A stretch of 63,375 nt of DNA from Clostridia bacterium (lineage in GTDB: Bacteria; Bacillota; Clostridia; Oscillospirales; SIG627), in the NCBI GenBank assembly GCA_017467865.1, contig JAFUKG010000012.1, positions 1-63,375 of the forward strand. Reading direction: 5' to 3'. The position numbers were made by a program, and so were the translations under genes. This document shows, piece after piece, positions 24,678 through 34,949 of this stretch. The notes beneath the pieces were generated by a model. That model was not told the origin of the DNA. It searched no databases and worked only from the letters and a program-made list of their open reading frames with translations. Positions within the stretch are counted from its first letter, which is position 1. Each line of letters starts with the position of its first letter.

Positions 24678-26864
24678 ATGCCAACATCTCTTGTTTCGGT
24701 TGCTAACAAGCCTCCGCTTGATTATCCATATTTCCCCAATAGATTTATGGGCGCTATCTTCAGAGGATGGGGCTATATTCCCGCTGAAAAGCTTGCCGAC
24801 GTTCTTCAGACAACTGTTGACAACGTAAAGAATTGCGCCGAGAAGATGGGTCTTGACCCCAAAATAAAGGCAGACCCCATATGGCGTAAAAGGGGCTACG
24901 TCACAATTGTGAGAAATATGTGGCATATGCTCTCCTACGACCAGATATGCAAAGTCCTCGACCTGACACACAGTGAATTTGATATTGTACTTAAAGAGGA
25001 CGACTTTCTTTTCACAAAGCTTGGCGTAATTTCCCCAATATGCGAGGACGCCTTATATCGTGAGCTTACAAGGGAAGAGGAAGAAAAGGCAAAAAATATA
25101 AAAGAAATAGTGAAGCTTTATGAAAAGGAGCTCGGTGACTTTACCGAGAAGCCCTTTGATTTTGTAAAGAAGTATTACGAAAAGGATAATGCTCCTCTAA
25201 AGGTTTCAGATATAAACGGAGATTTGAGACTGATATATTCATATTTTGCTCTTTACGGCGACCCTCTTATGGAGGATGATTGCGACCCCTTCCCCGACAA
25301 GCTTCTCAGTGAATATGCAGAGTATGGAATAAACGGACTTTGGATGCAGGGGATACTCTATCAGCTTACTCCCTACCCCTTTGCTCCCGAGCTGTCGGGG
25401 GGCTATGAAAAGAGACTTGAAAATCTCAAGAAGATAGTAAAAAAGGCGGCAAAATATGGCATAGGTATCTATCTTTACATAAACGAGCCCAGAAATATGA
25501 CCGAGGAGTTTTTTGAAAAGTATCCTCATCTTAAGGGGCATACGAGAAACCCAGAAACGAAACGCTATTCCCTTTGTACCTCCACCCATGAGGTGCAGGA
25601 ATATCTTGAAAATGCCCTTTATACACTTTTTTCTGAGGTTGAGGGTCTTGGCGGAATAGTAACCATCACCGCAAGTGAAAATCAGACAAACTGTTATTCT
25701 CACGCCAATGAAGACAACTGCAACTGCCCAAGATGTAAAGACCGAAAGGCTTACGAGGTTATTTCGGAAGTGAATAACATTATGGCAAGAGGTGTTCACC
25801 GCGGGAACCCCAAGGCAAGAGTTATCGCCTGGGATTGGGCGTGGCCGAGGGAGCAGATAGGCGATATAATAGAACGCCTCGATAAGAGTATAATTTTCCA
25901 AAAAACCAGCGAAAGTGAAATGGAGATAGTCAAGGGCGGTATAGCTAACCGCATACACGACTACTCAATGTCAAATCCCGGCCCCAGCGAGTTATCTAAG
26001 ACTTGTTGGAAAAAGGCGCAAAATGAGGGGCTGGAGTGCTCGGCAAAGGTGCAGTTCAACTGCTCTTGGGAAATGTCGGCTCTTCCATATATCCCCGTTT
26101 TCGACCTTGTGGCGGAGCACGCGGGAAACCTTAAAAACGAGGGCATAAAGCATATTATGCTAAGCTGGACTCTCGGCGGTTCACCCTCCCCCAACATACG
26201 CCTTGTAAACGACGTTTTTGAAAAGGGATGGGGTGTTGAGGACTTTGTCAAGAGTATGTACGCCGAGTCAGAATGGGAAACTGTTTTCAAGGCGCAAAGA
26301 GAGTTTTCGCGAGGATTTCGTGAGTTCCCCTTCCATATACAGGTGCTTTACGATGCCCCGCAGAATTCGGGCCCGAAAAGTCAGTTCTTTACTGAAAAGA
26401 CGGGCTGGAACGCCACTATGGTGTGCTACCCTTACGATGACCTTAAAACCTGGCGCGTAAACTACCCCGAGGACGTTTTTGAAAATCAGTTCAGGCTTGT
26501 ATGTGAAGGAAATAAGCTTGCCCTTGACATAATGGAGTCCTATCACGGCGAGAAGAGTGAGCGCTTTGTTGAGACCTACAATTGTATGAAGGGCTGTTAT
26601 CAGCATTTTCTTACAACGTATAACCTTATAAGGTTTACAAGGCGCCGTAACGAAGCGGAAAATCCCACCGCCGAGGATATAGAATTTTTCAATACTGTTT
26701 TCGACTCTGAGGAAGAAAACGTAAAGGATACCATAAAGCTGCTCAGCGTTGATTCAAGGCTTGGCTTTGAAGCCACAAACCATTACAGCTTTACAAGGAG
26801 AGACCTTTTTGAAAAGCTTATCAATATAAATTGGTGCAGAAATTACTATAAGAACAGGAGATAA
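24678..26864 (+). CDS. Uncharacterised TIM-barrel glycosidase-like protein
   Basis: A 728-residue cytoplasmic protein (no signal peptide) preceded by GAAAGGAAAAG. Residues ~175-520 have the character of a (beta/alpha)8 barrel distantly like GH20-type enzymes: [60 protein letters not shown], and [17 protein letters not shown] cluster hints at bound metal. Acidic residues at strand ends could be catalytic, but no defining signature of a named family was found. It lies between prmC and recA, 4 bases before recA, so it shares a transcript with housekeeping genes. The N-terminal ~150 residues may be a separate domain. Confidence 0.6.
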   Translation: MPTSLVSVANKPPLDYPYFPNRFMGAIFRGWGYIPAEKLADVLQTTVDNVKNCAEKMGLDPKIKADPIWRKRGYVTIVRNMWHMLSYDQICKVLDLTHSEFDIVLKEDDFLFTKLGVISPICEDALYRELTREEEEKAKNIKEIVKLYEKELGDFTEKPFDFVKKYYEKDNAPLKVSDINGDLRLIYSYFALYGDPLMEDDCDPFPDKLLSEYAEYGINGLWMQGILYQLTPYPFAPELSGGYEKRLENLKKIVKKAAKYGIGIYLYINEPRNMTEEFFEKYPHLKGHTRNPETKRYSLCTSTHEVQEYLENALYTLFSEVEGLGGIVTITASENQTNCYSHANEDNCNCPRCKDRKAYEVISEVNNIMARGVHRGNPKARVIAWDWAWPREQIGDIIERLDKSIIFQKTSESEMEIVKGGIANRIHDYSMSNPGPSELSKTCWKKAQNEGLECSAKVQFNCSWEMSALPYIPVFDLVAEHAGNLKNEGIKHIMLSWTLGGSPSPNIRLVNDVFEKGWGVEDFVKSMYAESEWETVFKAQREFSRGFREFPFHIQVLYDAPQNSGPKSQFFTEKTGWNATMVCYPYDDLKTWRVNYPEDVFENQFRLVCEGNKLALDIMESYHGEKSERFVETYNCMKGCYQHFLTTYNLIRFTRRRNEAENPTAEDIEFFNTVFDSEEENVKDTIKLLSVDSRLGFEATNHYSFTRRDLFEKLININWCRNYYKNRR

Positions 26865-26868
26865 AAAA

Positions 26869-27978
26869 ATGGACGAAAAGAAGAAAAAAGGTGCAGAAAC
26901 TGCCGATGACGTAAAGGCAGGTAAAGAGGCTGCAAGAAAGAAAGCTATAACCAATATTACAAAGAAATACGGTCAGGGCTCAATAATGAGACTTGGCGAC
27001 AATACTCAGATGCAGGTATCTGCAATCCCCACGGGCTCCCTTTCCCTTGATTTTGCTCTCGGTATCGGCGGTGTGCCCAAGGGAAGAATTGTGGAAATCT
27101 ACGGACCTGAAAGCTCGGGTAAAACTACTCTTGCTCTTCACATTGCGGCAGAGGCTCAGAAAATGGGAGGCTCGGCAGCGTTCATTGATGCTGAGCACGC
27201 TCTTGACCCCTCATACGCACAGCAGATAGGCGTTGATATTCAGGATTTGCTTGTTGCTCAGCCCGATGACGGAGAACAGGCCCTTGAAATTGCCGAGGCT
27301 CTTATTTCCTCGGACGCTATCGACGTAATAATCGTTGACTCGGTTGCCGCACTTGTACCTAAGGCGGAGATTGAGGGAGATATGGGACAGGCGATGGTAG
27401 GTGCTCACGCAAGACTTATGTCAAAGGCACTCAGAAAGCTTTCGGGCGCTATCGCAAAGAGCCAGTGCGTTCTCATCTTTATTAACCAGCTTCGTGAAAA
27501 GGTTGGCGTTATGTATGGAAATCCTGAGGTAACAACGGGCGGTAAGGCGCTTAAGTTCTATGCGTCGGTGAGAATTGACGTGCGCCGCGGTCAGCAGATA
27601 AAGAATAAGAGCGAGGTTGTGGGAAACCATACCAAGTGTAAGGTTGTTAAAAATAAAGTGGCTGCTCCCTTTAAGTCTGCCGAGTTTGATATTATGTACG
27701 GCGAGGGAATTTCGGCAGACGGCGAAATAATCGACCTTGGCGAAACTCTCGGAATTGTATCTAAGAGCGGCTCATGGTATGGCTACAACGGACTCAGACT
27801 CGGTCAGGGTAAGGACAACGCCAAGATTTATCTTAAGGAAAACCCCGACCTTCGTGAAGAGATAAAGTCGAAAATTCTCGCTCAGGCAAAGGACCTTCAG
27901 GGCAACCTTTCCTTCGGCGGAATAGCAGGTCTTGACGAGGACGAGGACGACGATATTACAGACGGATTTGAGGAATAA
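26869..27978 (+). CDS. recA: Recombinase RecA
   Basis: A 369-residue DNA strand-exchange protein and SOS co-protease. Walker [10 protein letters not shown] near residue 80, the [16 protein letters not shown] context, Walker [20 protein letters not shown] near 145, loop L1/L2 region [12 protein letters not shown] and [28 protein letters not shown]. The N-terminus has an unusually charged extension of ~20 residues ([20 protein letters not shown]) before the usual start of homology. The C-terminal tail is acidic ([14 protein letters not shown]), as in other RecA proteins, where it modulates activity. recX overlaps the stop by one base. Confidence 0.98.
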   Translation: MDEKKKKGAETADDVKAGKEAARKKAITNITKKYGQGSIMRLGDNTQMQVSAIPTGSLSLDFALGIGGVPKGRIVEIYGPESSGKTTLALHIAAEAQKMGGSAAFIDAEHALDPSYAQQIGVDIQDLLVAQPDDGEQALEIAEALISSDAIDVIIVDSVAALVPKAEIEGDMGQAMVGAHARLMSKALRKLSGAIAKSQCVLIFINQLREKVGVMYGNPEVTTGGKALKFYASVRIDVRRGQQIKNKSEVVGNHTKCKVVKNKVAAPFKSAEFDIMYGEGISADGEIIDLGETLGIVSKSGSWYGYNGLRLGQGKDNAKIYLKENPDLREEIKSKILAQAKDLQGNLSFGGIAGLDEDEDDDITDGFEE

Positions 27979-28589
27979 TGAAGTATCTCGGAGAGTATAG
28001 CATAACAAAGAACAAAGAGACGGTGATAATTACCGACGAGGGAGAATATCCCATCTGGGTAAGGGATGCGGAAAAGCATTTCTCGGGCTTTGAAAAGGGT
28101 GAGGAAATAGAGGATACAGAGCTTCTTATCACCCTTGCCTGCCGTCGATATATAAAGAAAAAGGCAATACGCCGTCTTGCTGCGGGAGATATTACCAAAA
28201 AAGCGCTTATTACAAAGCTTTGCCGTGAAAAGGCTTTTGGTACTTACCCCGACAGAGCTTGGGTAGAGGAGCTTATAGGAAAGCTTGAAAAGGCGGGCTA
28301 TCTTGACGACAAGGGCTATGCAAAGAGATACGCTGAAAAGTGTCTTGATAAGCTTTGGGGAGAAGTTAAGGTCAAGGGCTCTATGTATGAAAAGGGCTTC
28401 GAGAGGGAAACTGTGGATGAAGCACTTGAAAGCCTTAACCCCGATTTTACCGCTCTTGCCAAAGAGTATATAGAGAAAAATCTTGTGGGACAAGACAAAG
28501 ACGTCATTTGGCGCAAGCTTTCATCAAGAGGATTTTTTTCGGATACTATTACCTCTGCCCTTTCGGGAACGCAGAATGCAGAATGCTGA
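27978..28589 (+). CDS. recX: RecX regulatory protein
   Basis: A 203-residue helical protein that binds the RecA filament and limits its activity. It shows the RecX three-helix repeats: ACRRYIKKKAIRRLAAGDITKKALITKLC, then VEELIGKLEKAGYLDDKGYAKRYAEKCLDK and GLVGQDKDVIWRKLSSRGFFSDTI-like ending. The start codon overlaps the recA stop codon (TAATG), so translation is coupled. The stop lies in a short GCAGAATGC repeat tract. Confidence 0.88.
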   Translation: MKYLGEYSITKNKETVIITDEGEYPIWVRDAEKHFSGFEKGEEIEDTELLITLACRRYIKKKAIRRLAAGDITKKALITKLCREKAFGTYPDRAWVEELIGKLEKAGYLDDKGYAKRYAEKCLDKLWGEVKVKGSMYEKGFERETVDEALESLNPDFTALAKEYIEKNLVGQDKDVIWRKLSSRGFFSDTITSALSGTQNAEC

Positions 28590-28664
28590 ATGCAGAATTA
28601 ATGACAATTTTGGCAAAGCCGAAATTTCCCTTAATTATTCATTGTTAAGTAAAACGGAGTAAAA

Positions 28665-29996
28665 ATGAGTATAAAAGTTGGATTTGTCTCACTTGGTTGT
28701 CCTAAGAATACCTGCGATACCGAGGTAATGCTTGGACTTCTCAATGAAAGAGGCTTTGAAATAGTCAGCGAGGATATTTACGCTGACGTTATGATAATAA
28801 ATACCTGCGCTTTTATTAAGAGCGCAAAGGAGGAAGCCATAGAAACTATCCTTGACGTGGCTTACCTTAAAGAGCATCACAATTTAAAGGGTATTGTAGT
28901 GACGGGATGCCTTGCTACCCGTTATGCCGAGGACATAGAAAAGACCCTTCCCGAGGTGGACGCAATTCTGTCGGCGGGTGACGAGGGTAAAATCTGCGAA
29001 GCGGTAGAAGCGGCGTACAAGGGTGAGAAGTATTTTTCACTCTCCCCTACCGAAAATCTCGCCTTCGGGGGAGACAGGGTAGTCACCACTCCCGAATATA
29101 CTGCATACCTTAAAATAGCAGAGGGTTGTGACAATCGCTGTGCATATTGCTCCATTCCCGACATAAGAGGAAAATTCAGAAGCCGTGAAATGGAAGATAT
29201 AATGGCGGAAGCCCATACCCTTTTTGACTTGGGTGCCAGAGAGCTTTGCCTTGTGGCGCAGGATACTACGAGATACGGTGTGGACCTTTACGGAAAGTAC
29301 AGTCTTGACATTCTTCTCGAAAGACTTGCAACCGAGTGCGATTTTAAGTGGATAAGGCTTCTCTACTGTTATCCCGATAAGATAACCGACTCACTTATTT
29401 CGGTTATGGCAAAGTACGATTGTATTGCTAAATACATAGATATGCCCATTCAGCATATAAACGAGAGGGTTCTCGGAGTTATGAACCGCCACGGCGGGGC
29501 TGAGGTTATAAAGAGTGCAGTTGAAAGACTGAGAAGAGCAATGCCCGATATAACCATACGCACAACCGTTATAACAGGATTTCCTACCGAGACGGCAGAA
29601 GAGGCAAAAGAGCTTCTTGACTACGTGAAGAATACACGCTTTGAGCGTCTTGGAGCCTTTACCTACTCCAGAGAGGAAGACACCCCTGCTTATTCAATGA
29701 AGGGACAAGTGCCTGAAAAGACCAAGCAAAAGCGCTGTGACAGTATTATGGAAGCGCAGTATAAGATACACGCCGAGAATAATGAAAAACAGATTGGAAA
29801 AACTCTTGACGTTCTTGTTGAAGGCTATGACAAGGTGGGAGAAATTTATTTCGGCAGAACCGAAATGGACGCTCCCGAAATTGACGGAAAAATATATTTT
29901 TCTGCAAAAAGACGGCTTCGTGACGGCGAATTTATCAAGGTTCGAGTGACAGAGGTTCTCGACTATGATTTGATGGGAAGTCAAGTTGAAGGCTAA
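28665..29996 (+). CDS. rimO: Ribosomal protein S12 methylthiotransferase RimO
   Basis: A 443-residue radical SAM enzyme that adds a methylthio group to an Asp of ribosomal protein S12. The UPF0004 N-domain starts KVGFVSLGCPKNTCDTEVML and holds the Cys ligands of the auxiliary 4Fe-4S cluster. The radical SAM cluster motif CDNRCAYC is near residue 155. The C-terminal TRAM domain follows from ~375 (KTLDVLVEGYDKVGEIYFGR). CPKNTCDTE and the overall length favour RimO over MiaB. Confidence 0.94.
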   Translation: MSIKVGFVSLGCPKNTCDTEVMLGLLNERGFEIVSEDIYADVMIINTCAFIKSAKEEAIETILDVAYLKEHHNLKGIVVTGCLATRYAEDIEKTLPEVDAILSAGDEGKICEAVEAAYKGEKYFSLSPTENLAFGGDRVVTTPEYTAYLKIAEGCDNRCAYCSIPDIRGKFRSREMEDIMAEAHTLFDLGARELCLVAQDTTRYGVDLYGKYSLDILLERLATECDFKWIRLLYCYPDKITDSLISVMAKYDCIAKYIDMPIQHINERVLGVMNRHGGAEVIKSAVERLRRAMPDITIRTTVITGFPTETAEEAKELLDYVKNTRFERLGAFTYSREEDTPAYSMKGQVPEKTKQKRCDSIMEAQYKIHAENNEKQIGKTLDVLVEGYDKVGEIYFGRTEMDAPEIDGKIYFSAKRRLRDGEFIKVRVTEVLDYDLMGSQVEG

Positions 29997-30046
29997 CGCC
30001 TTCGTAAACGCAGAATAAAATAATTAACTAAGAGAAAGGACTTTTT

Positions 30047-30622
30047 ATGAGTAAAATCAACCTTCCAAACAAATTGACAATTTTAAGAATGATGCTTGTT
30101 CCCGTGGTTATGTTGTCTATTCTTTATCCCGTTCTCACGGGAAACAACGATATTCTCTACGGAATAATACCTGCCGTTTTGTTTGTATTGACTGCCATTA
30201 CCGACTTTATAGACGGAAAAATTGCAAGAAAGTATAACCTTATTACAAACTTCGGAAAATTTATGGACCCCGTTGCCGACAAGTTTATGGTTATAGGAGC
30301 TCTCGTTGCAATAACCGTGGCAAGCGAAGCACTCAGACCATATATGGTATGGGTGTCGATAATCGTTATATTCCGTGAGCTTGCCGTTACAAGCGTAAGA
30401 CTTGTTGTGTCAGGAGAGGGAATAGTCGTTCCTGCCAATTGGCTTGGTAAGTGCAAGACAATGACACAGTCCATATCTATTGTGGTATTTTTAATCGAGC
30501 ATCTTTTCTGGGATTTGTATATCTTCTCGTATATCGGTATGGCGGCTACCGCCGTTCTTACCCTTTGGTCGGGAATAAACTATCTTAAGGAGTATTGGAA
30601 ATACATTGACCCTACAAAATAA
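30047..30622 (+). CDS. pgsA: CDP-diacylglycerol-glycerol-3-phosphate 3-phosphatidyltransferase
   Basis: A 191-residue membrane enzyme making phosphatidylglycerol-phosphate, the first committed step of PG and cardiolipin synthesis. It opens with NLPNKLTILRMMLVPVVML and carries the CDP-alcohol phosphotransferase signature DFIDGKIARKYNLITNFGKF followed by MDPVADK (D-G-x2-A-R-x8-G-x3-D-x3-D) near residues 50-75. About five to six membrane segments. Its last 17 bases overlap the next gene. Confidence 0.95.
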   Translation: MSKINLPNKLTILRMMLVPVVMLSILYPVLTGNNDILYGIIPAVLFVLTAITDFIDGKIARKYNLITNFGKFMDPVADKFMVIGALVAITVASEALRPYMVWVSIIVIFRELAVTSVRLVVSGEGIVVPANWLGKCKTMTQSISIVVFLIEHLFWDLYIFSYIGMAATAVLTLWSGINYLKEYWKYIDPTK

Positions 30623-31895
30623 TTTCAATGAAAAGAAGATAAACGCTTCGGGAATAGACGTATATACCTTTCCTTCAACTGCCCACAGCTTTTTTCTCGC
30701 CCTTTATATTCCTGCAGGACCTCTTTATGAAAGGGAGTCGGAGAGGGGCTACTCTCATTTTCTCGAGCATATAATTTTCCGCAATATTAATAACCTTACG
30801 TCGGGAACGCTCTACCGCGAGCTTGACCGACACGGGCTTACCTTTTCGGGTACTACTTATAACGAGCTTATCCAGCTATCCATACAAGGAAACCCCAAGT
30901 TTTTACCTAAAGCCATAGATATACTCACTCTTGCTCTTTCTCCTCTTGTTATTACAAGTGAAGAATTTTCTTCCGAAAAAGAGAGAGTAAAGCGTGAGAT
31001 AAGAGAGGACTCTTACCCGTCTACGGTGGATGCCCTCTGCCAGAAAACCGTCTGGAAGGACACTCCGCTTTCCGAAAGCATAACGGGAAGTGTTGGCAGA
31101 ATTTCAAAAATGTCAAGAAAAAGCCTTGACGCTTTTTGGCACGAGACGGTTACAAAAAGAAACGTTTTCTTTTATCTCACAGGGGCATTTGACGCCTCAC
31201 ACGAAGAGTATCTTATAAAAAAGGTGTCGAAGATTTCACTTCCCGACGGAAGGAAAAGGGAAAACCTGGCTCCCGTTTCATCACACTTTTTCAATAGGGC
31301 GCCCGAAATAAATATCAAAAGGGCGGATTACTGCAAGGTTAAAATTTCCTTTGATGCAGACCTGAAGGCTTTGAAAAAGCCTGTCCGTGACATACTCTAC
31401 GATATGCTCTTCGGGGGCGACTCCTCGAGAATGTTCACCGAGCTTTCCGAAAGGGAAGGCTACGTGTACAGCTTCGACGCCAATTTCGAGGAATACCGAG
31501 ACCGAGGCGTGCTCTCTCTTTCCTTTGAGACGTCTGCGAAGGATTTCCTCGACGCTTTTACCCTTGCCCTTTCTCTTATTAAGGCACAGCCAGACCCCGA
31601 GCACTTTGAGTTTGCTAAGGTTCCTTATACAGAGAACTTTCTCTTCGTTCTCGACGATGCTGAGGCACTTAATTGGAACAAGGTGTATGAGTCTCGTTTT
31701 CTCGGCTTTGAGTATGAAAGCCTTGAAGACAGAAGAGGGGCTTATCTTGACGTGACCTTTGACGACGTTTGCAGAGGGGCTGAAACAATCTTTAAAAAGG
31801 AAAATCTTACCGTAGCTCTTAAGCACAGAAAGACCGAAGGACTCGAAGAAAAGATTAAGAGTATAATTGAAAAAATTTTTAACCCGAAAGAATAA
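30606..31895 (+). CDS. M16-family (insulinase-like) zinc peptidase
   Basis: A 429-residue protein with the inverted zinc motif HFLEH at residues ~50-54 in the context RGYSHFLEHIIF, and a later acidic ligand region (SSEKERVKREIREDSYPS), as in M16 peptidases such as pitrilysin and PqqL. The second half is the inactive-domain type with GGDSSRMFTELSEREGYVYSFDA near 280. The start is TTG at 30606, overlapping pgsA; an AAGGAG site lies 13 bases upstream. The substrate is unknown. In Firmicutes M16 genes often accompany pgsA, as here. Confidence 0.85.
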   Translation: MTLQNNFNEKKINASGIDVYTFPSTAHSFFLALYIPAGPLYERESERGYSHFLEHIIFRNINNLTSGTLYRELDRHGLTFSGTTYNELIQLSIQGNPKFLPKAIDILTLALSPLVITSEEFSSEKERVKREIREDSYPSTVDALCQKTVWKDTPLSESITGSVGRISKMSRKSLDAFWHETVTKRNVFFYLTGAFDASHEEYLIKKVSKISLPDGRKRENLAPVSSHFFNRAPEINIKRADYCKVKISFDADLKALKKPVRDILYDMLFGGDSSRMFTELSEREGYVYSFDANFEEYRDRGVLSLSFETSAKDFLDAFTLALSLIKAQPDPEHFEFAKVPYTENFLFVLDDAEALNWNKVYESRFLGFEYESLEDRRGAYLDVTFDDVCRGAETIFKKENLTVALKHRKTEGLEEKIKSIIEKIFNPKE

Positions 31896-31912
31896 GTCCT
31901 TTCGGGTTAGTA
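31881..31912 (+). terminator. Weak terminator after the M16 gene
   Basis: AACCCGAAAG pairs with CTTTCGGGTT around the stop codon; only a short T-rich stretch follows. Confidence 0.5.
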
Positions 31913-31939
31913 TATTTTGAAGATTTTACGTAAAAAATC

Positions 31940-31968
31940 TTGTAATTGAAGATAAATCGTGCTACAAT
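31940..31968 (+). promoter_or_regulatory. Promoter of the PAP2-Ddh-lysA operon
   Basis: TTGTAA and TACAAT are separated by 17 bases, 24 bases before the GTG start of the fused gene. Confidence 0.55.
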
Positions 31969-31992
31969 TAAACTGATTTTTTAGGAGGCTCG

Positions 31993-33600
31993 GTGAAAAC
32001 GAAAAAAGACAAATCCATAATACTCTATCTTTTGATTTTACCCCTCTACCTTTTCGCCTTCTTCTTAGCGGAACGTTTCGTTCCCGCAGGAGGCTTTAAC
32101 TCTTATTTACCCATTGACGACAAAATCCCCTTTATTGACCTTTTCGTTATTCCTTACGTTCTTTGGTATCCATTTTTGTTTTACGTGGGTTTTAAACTGC
32201 TCATATCAGATACAGAGGGCTTTAAAAAATATATGTCCTTTGTGGGAATAGGCTTCTTTTCTATAATTATTATCAATTCTATTTTTCCCAACGAGCAGAA
32301 TTTAAGAGTTGATATTTCTCTATATGACACTATTTTTTCAAGGGCGGTAGGACTTATTTACTCTGCCGATACCAACACTAACGTTTGCCCAAGTATGCAC
32401 GTGGTGGGAGCCATAGGCGCGCTTTTTGCTACCTATGTATCAAAAAGCTTTGGAAAGGCGTCAAGAATTCTTTTCTCCGTTCTGACCTTTTTCATAATAG
32501 CTTCCACGGTATTTATAAAACAGCACTCAATCCTTGACGTTATAACGGCAATCCCTTACACCGCCTTGGTGTGGTTAATTGTATATAAACTCATTTTCAT
32601 AAACAGAGGTAAAAAGATGAAGAAAATTGCTATTGCAGGATATGGAAATCTTGGTCGCGGAGTAGAAGCGGCAATAAAGAACAGAGATGACATGGAGCTT
32701 GTGGCGGTAGTTACAAGACGTGCTCCCGAAAGCCTTAAGATAAAAACCGAGGGCGCTAAAGCTGTCCATATGGATGATATACTTTCTCTTAAGGGAAAGG
32801 TGGATGCGGTTATTATTTGCGGCGGTTCGGCTACCGACCTGCCTGAGATGACTCCCGCACTTGCAAAGAACTTCAACGTTATAGACTCCTTTGACACCCA
32901 TGCTAAAATCCCCGAGCACTTTAAAAACGTGGATAAGGCAGCAAAGGAAGGCGGTAACATAGCGATGATATCGGTAGGCTGGGACCCCGGTATGTTCTCG
33001 GTCAACCGTCTTTACGCTTCCTCTATTCTCCCTCTCGGACGTGATTATACCTTCTGGGGAAGAGGAGTAAGTCAGGGACACTCGGATGCTATCAGAAGAA
33101 TTGAGGGTGTCCTTGATGCAAGACAGTATACAGTGCCCGTTGACGAGGCAGTTGCGAGAGCAAAGAGCGGAGAAAACCCCGACCTTACCACCCGCGAAAA
33201 GCACACAAGAGAGTGCTACGTTGTAGCCGAAGATGGCGCCGACCTTGAAAAAATAGAAAAAGAAATAAAGGAAATGCCCAACTACTTCGCCGATTATGAT
33301 ACCACCGTTACCTTTATCACGAAGGAAGAGCTTGAAAAGAACCACAAGGGACTTCCTCACGGCGGAAGAGTTATAAGAACGGGTAAGACGGGCTTTGACC
33401 TTGAAAATAATCAGACAATTGAGTATTCTCTCACACTTGACTCTAACCCCGAGTTTACCGCAAGCACAATCGTGGCTTACACCTCGGCTATGCTGAAGTT
33501 GAAGGACAGAGGGGAAAAGGGCTGTAAGACAGTATTTGATATTGCTCCTGCTGACCTCAGCGAAATGTCAAAAGAAGAAATGCTCTCTCATATGCTTTAA
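31993..33600 (+). CDS. ddh: Fusion of PAP2-family membrane phosphatase and meso-diaminopimelate dehydrogenase
   Basis: One 535-residue frame with no stop between two parts. Residues 1-208 form a membrane protein with about six hydrophobic segments and PAP2 motifs CPSMHV near 131 and KQHSILDV near 176. Residues 209-534 are a complete Ddh (326 residues, the usual length). Ddh is NADPH-dependent and aminates tetrahydrodipicolinate to meso-diaminopimelate; it opens MKKIAIAGYGNLGRG and contains GWDPGMFSVNRLYA and SQGHSDAIRRIEGV. The GTG at 31993 follows AGGAGG. The Met209 codon (32617) has a possible AGAGGT site upstream, so Ddh could also be made alone. lysA follows. Whether the parts are joined in the cell is unproven. 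Confidence 0.85.
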   Translation: MKTKKDKSIILYLLILPLYLFAFFLAERFVPAGGFNSYLPIDDKIPFIDLFVIPYVLWYPFLFYVGFKLLISDTEGFKKYMSFVGIGFFSIIIINSIFPNEQNLRVDISLYDTIFSRAVGLIYSADTNTNVCPSMHVVGAIGALFATYVSKSFGKASRILFSVLTFFIIASTVFIKQHSILDVITAIPYTALVWLIVYKLIFINRGKKMKKIAIAGYGNLGRGVEAAIKNRDDMELVAVVTRRAPESLKIKTEGAKAVHMDDILSLKGKVDAVIICGGSATDLPEMTPALAKNFNVIDSFDTHAKIPEHFKNVDKAAKEGGNIAMISVGWDPGMFSVNRLYASSILPLGRDYTFWGRGVSQGHSDAIRRIEGVLDARQYTVPVDEAVARAKSGENPDLTTREKHTRECYVVAEDGADLEKIEKEIKEMPNYFADYDTTVTFITKEELEKNHKGLPHGGRVIRTGKTGFDLENNQTIEYSLTLDSNPEFTASTIVAYTSAMLKLKDRGEKGCKTVFDIAPADLSEMSKEEMLSHML

Positions 33601-33616
33601 AAAGAAGGAAAAGAAA

Positions 33617-34912
33617 ATGTTATCGGATAATATAAATATAAACGAAAAAGGTCACCTCACCTTTGCAGGTGTTGATACAGTTGACCTTGCTAAAAAATAT
33701 GGAACACCTCTCTATCTTATCGATGAGGATAAAATAGTGGGAAGGGTCAGAGAGTATAAAAGCGCTATGAAAAGTGCCTTTACTCCCGACTCCGAGCCTT
33801 GCTTTGCGGGAAAAGCTCTTTGCTATACCGACCTTTACAGAACTCTCGAAAAAGAAAATATGTGGATTGACGTTGTTTCTCCCGGCGAGTTCTATACCGC
33901 AAAGAACGCAGGCTTTGACCTCTCCCGCGCTATGTTCCACGGAAACAATAAGACCGACGATGATTTGAGAATGGCGCTTCAGATGGGCGTTGGCAGAATA
34001 GTGGTGGACAGCCTCGACGAAGCTATTGCCCTTGAAGGGATTGCAGGGGAAATGGGTATGAAAGCCTCTGTGCTTCTCCGTCTTACTCCCGGCATTGACC
34101 CCCACACCTTGAAGGCAATAAACACAGGCACGGTAGACTCTAAATTCGGTGTTGCCATTGAAACTGGAGACGCTGAAAAGCTTGTGGAAAAGGTACTTGG
34201 CTTTAAGAATATTACCCTTTATGGCTATCACTGTCATATCGGCTCTCAGGTCTTTGACTGCGCTCCCTTTATTGAAGCCTCTGACAGAATGCTCGGCTTT
34301 TCTGCAGACATTAAAGAAAAGTACGGCTTTGAAGCCCCTGAAATTAACCTGGGCGGAGGTATGGCAGTAAAGTACGTGGAGTCAGACCCTGAAATAAGCT
34401 ACTCAAAGAATATTGCCGAAATCGGTGAATATATAGACACACTTCTTGAAAAGCTTTCCCTCAAAAAGCCCCGCATCTTTATGGAGCCGGGCAGAAGCAC
34501 CGTTGCTGACAGCGGTATGACCCTTTATACTGTGGGAAGTGTAAAGTGCATCAAGGATTATAAGAACTACGTGTCGGTTGACGGCGGTATGGCTGATAAC
34601 CCACGCTATGCTCTTTATGAGTCACCCTATACACTCATCAACGCATCTTATGCTGATAAAGCCCCCGATTTTAAGGCTACTGTGGGAGGCAGATGCTGCG
34701 AAAGCGGAGACCTCATTCAGGAGAGGGTAGGGCTTTTCCGCCCCGAGAGAGGAGATATCCTCGCGGTTTGCACAACGGGAGCGTATAACTTCTCCATGTC
34801 CTCAAATTATAACAGACTCCTTCGTCCTGCCCTTGTAACACTCAGCGCAGGCAAGGACAGAATTTCGGTAAAGAGACAAACCTTTGAGGATTTAGTAAGA
34901 AATGACTTATAA
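33617..34912 (+). CDS. lysA: Diaminopimelate decarboxylase
   Basis: A 431-residue PLP enzyme of fold type III that converts meso-diaminopimelate to L-lysine. The PLP Lys is in FAGKAL near residue 64; HCHIGSQ near 204, LGGGMA near 243, EPGRS near 291 and the partner-subunit CESGD near 361 complete the active site. It uses the product of the preceding Ddh, so the two genes form a short lysine pathway. AAGGAAAAG lies 6 bases before the ATG. An upstream in-frame extension overlapping ddh is rejected. Confidence 0.95.
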   Translation: MLSDNININEKGHLTFAGVDTVDLAKKYGTPLYLIDEDKIVGRVREYKSAMKSAFTPDSEPCFAGKALCYTDLYRTLEKENMWIDVVSPGEFYTAKNAGFDLSRAMFHGNNKTDDDLRMALQMGVGRIVVDSLDEAIALEGIAGEMGMKASVLLRLTPGIDPHTLKAINTGTVDSKFGVAIETGDAEKLVEKVLGFKNITLYGYHCHIGSQVFDCAPFIEASDRMLGFSADIKEKYGFEAPEINLGGGMAVKYVESDPEISYSKNIAEIGEYIDTLLEKLSLKKPRIFMEPGRSTVADSGMTLYTVGSVKCIKDYKNYVSVDGGMADNPRYALYESPYTLINASYADKAPDFKATVGGRCCESGDLIQERVGLFRPERGDILAVCTTGAYNFSMSSNYNRLLRPALVTLSAGKDRISVKRQTFEDLVRNDL

Positions 34913-34916
34913 ATAT

Positions 34917-34947
34917 AAAAGTGTTCGCATTAAGCGAACACTTTTTA
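34917..34947. terminator. Bidirectional terminator
   Basis: AAAAGTGTTCGC region pairs with GCGAACACTTTT, followed by T's on both strands. It lies between convergent lysA and the beta-helix gene. Confidence 0.88.
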
Positions 34948-34949
34948 TT

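Noticed and set aside
28571..28600. GCAGAATGC repeats after recX (also at 56829)
   Set aside because: Short simple repeats at gene ends; noted as genomic background, no specific function suggested.
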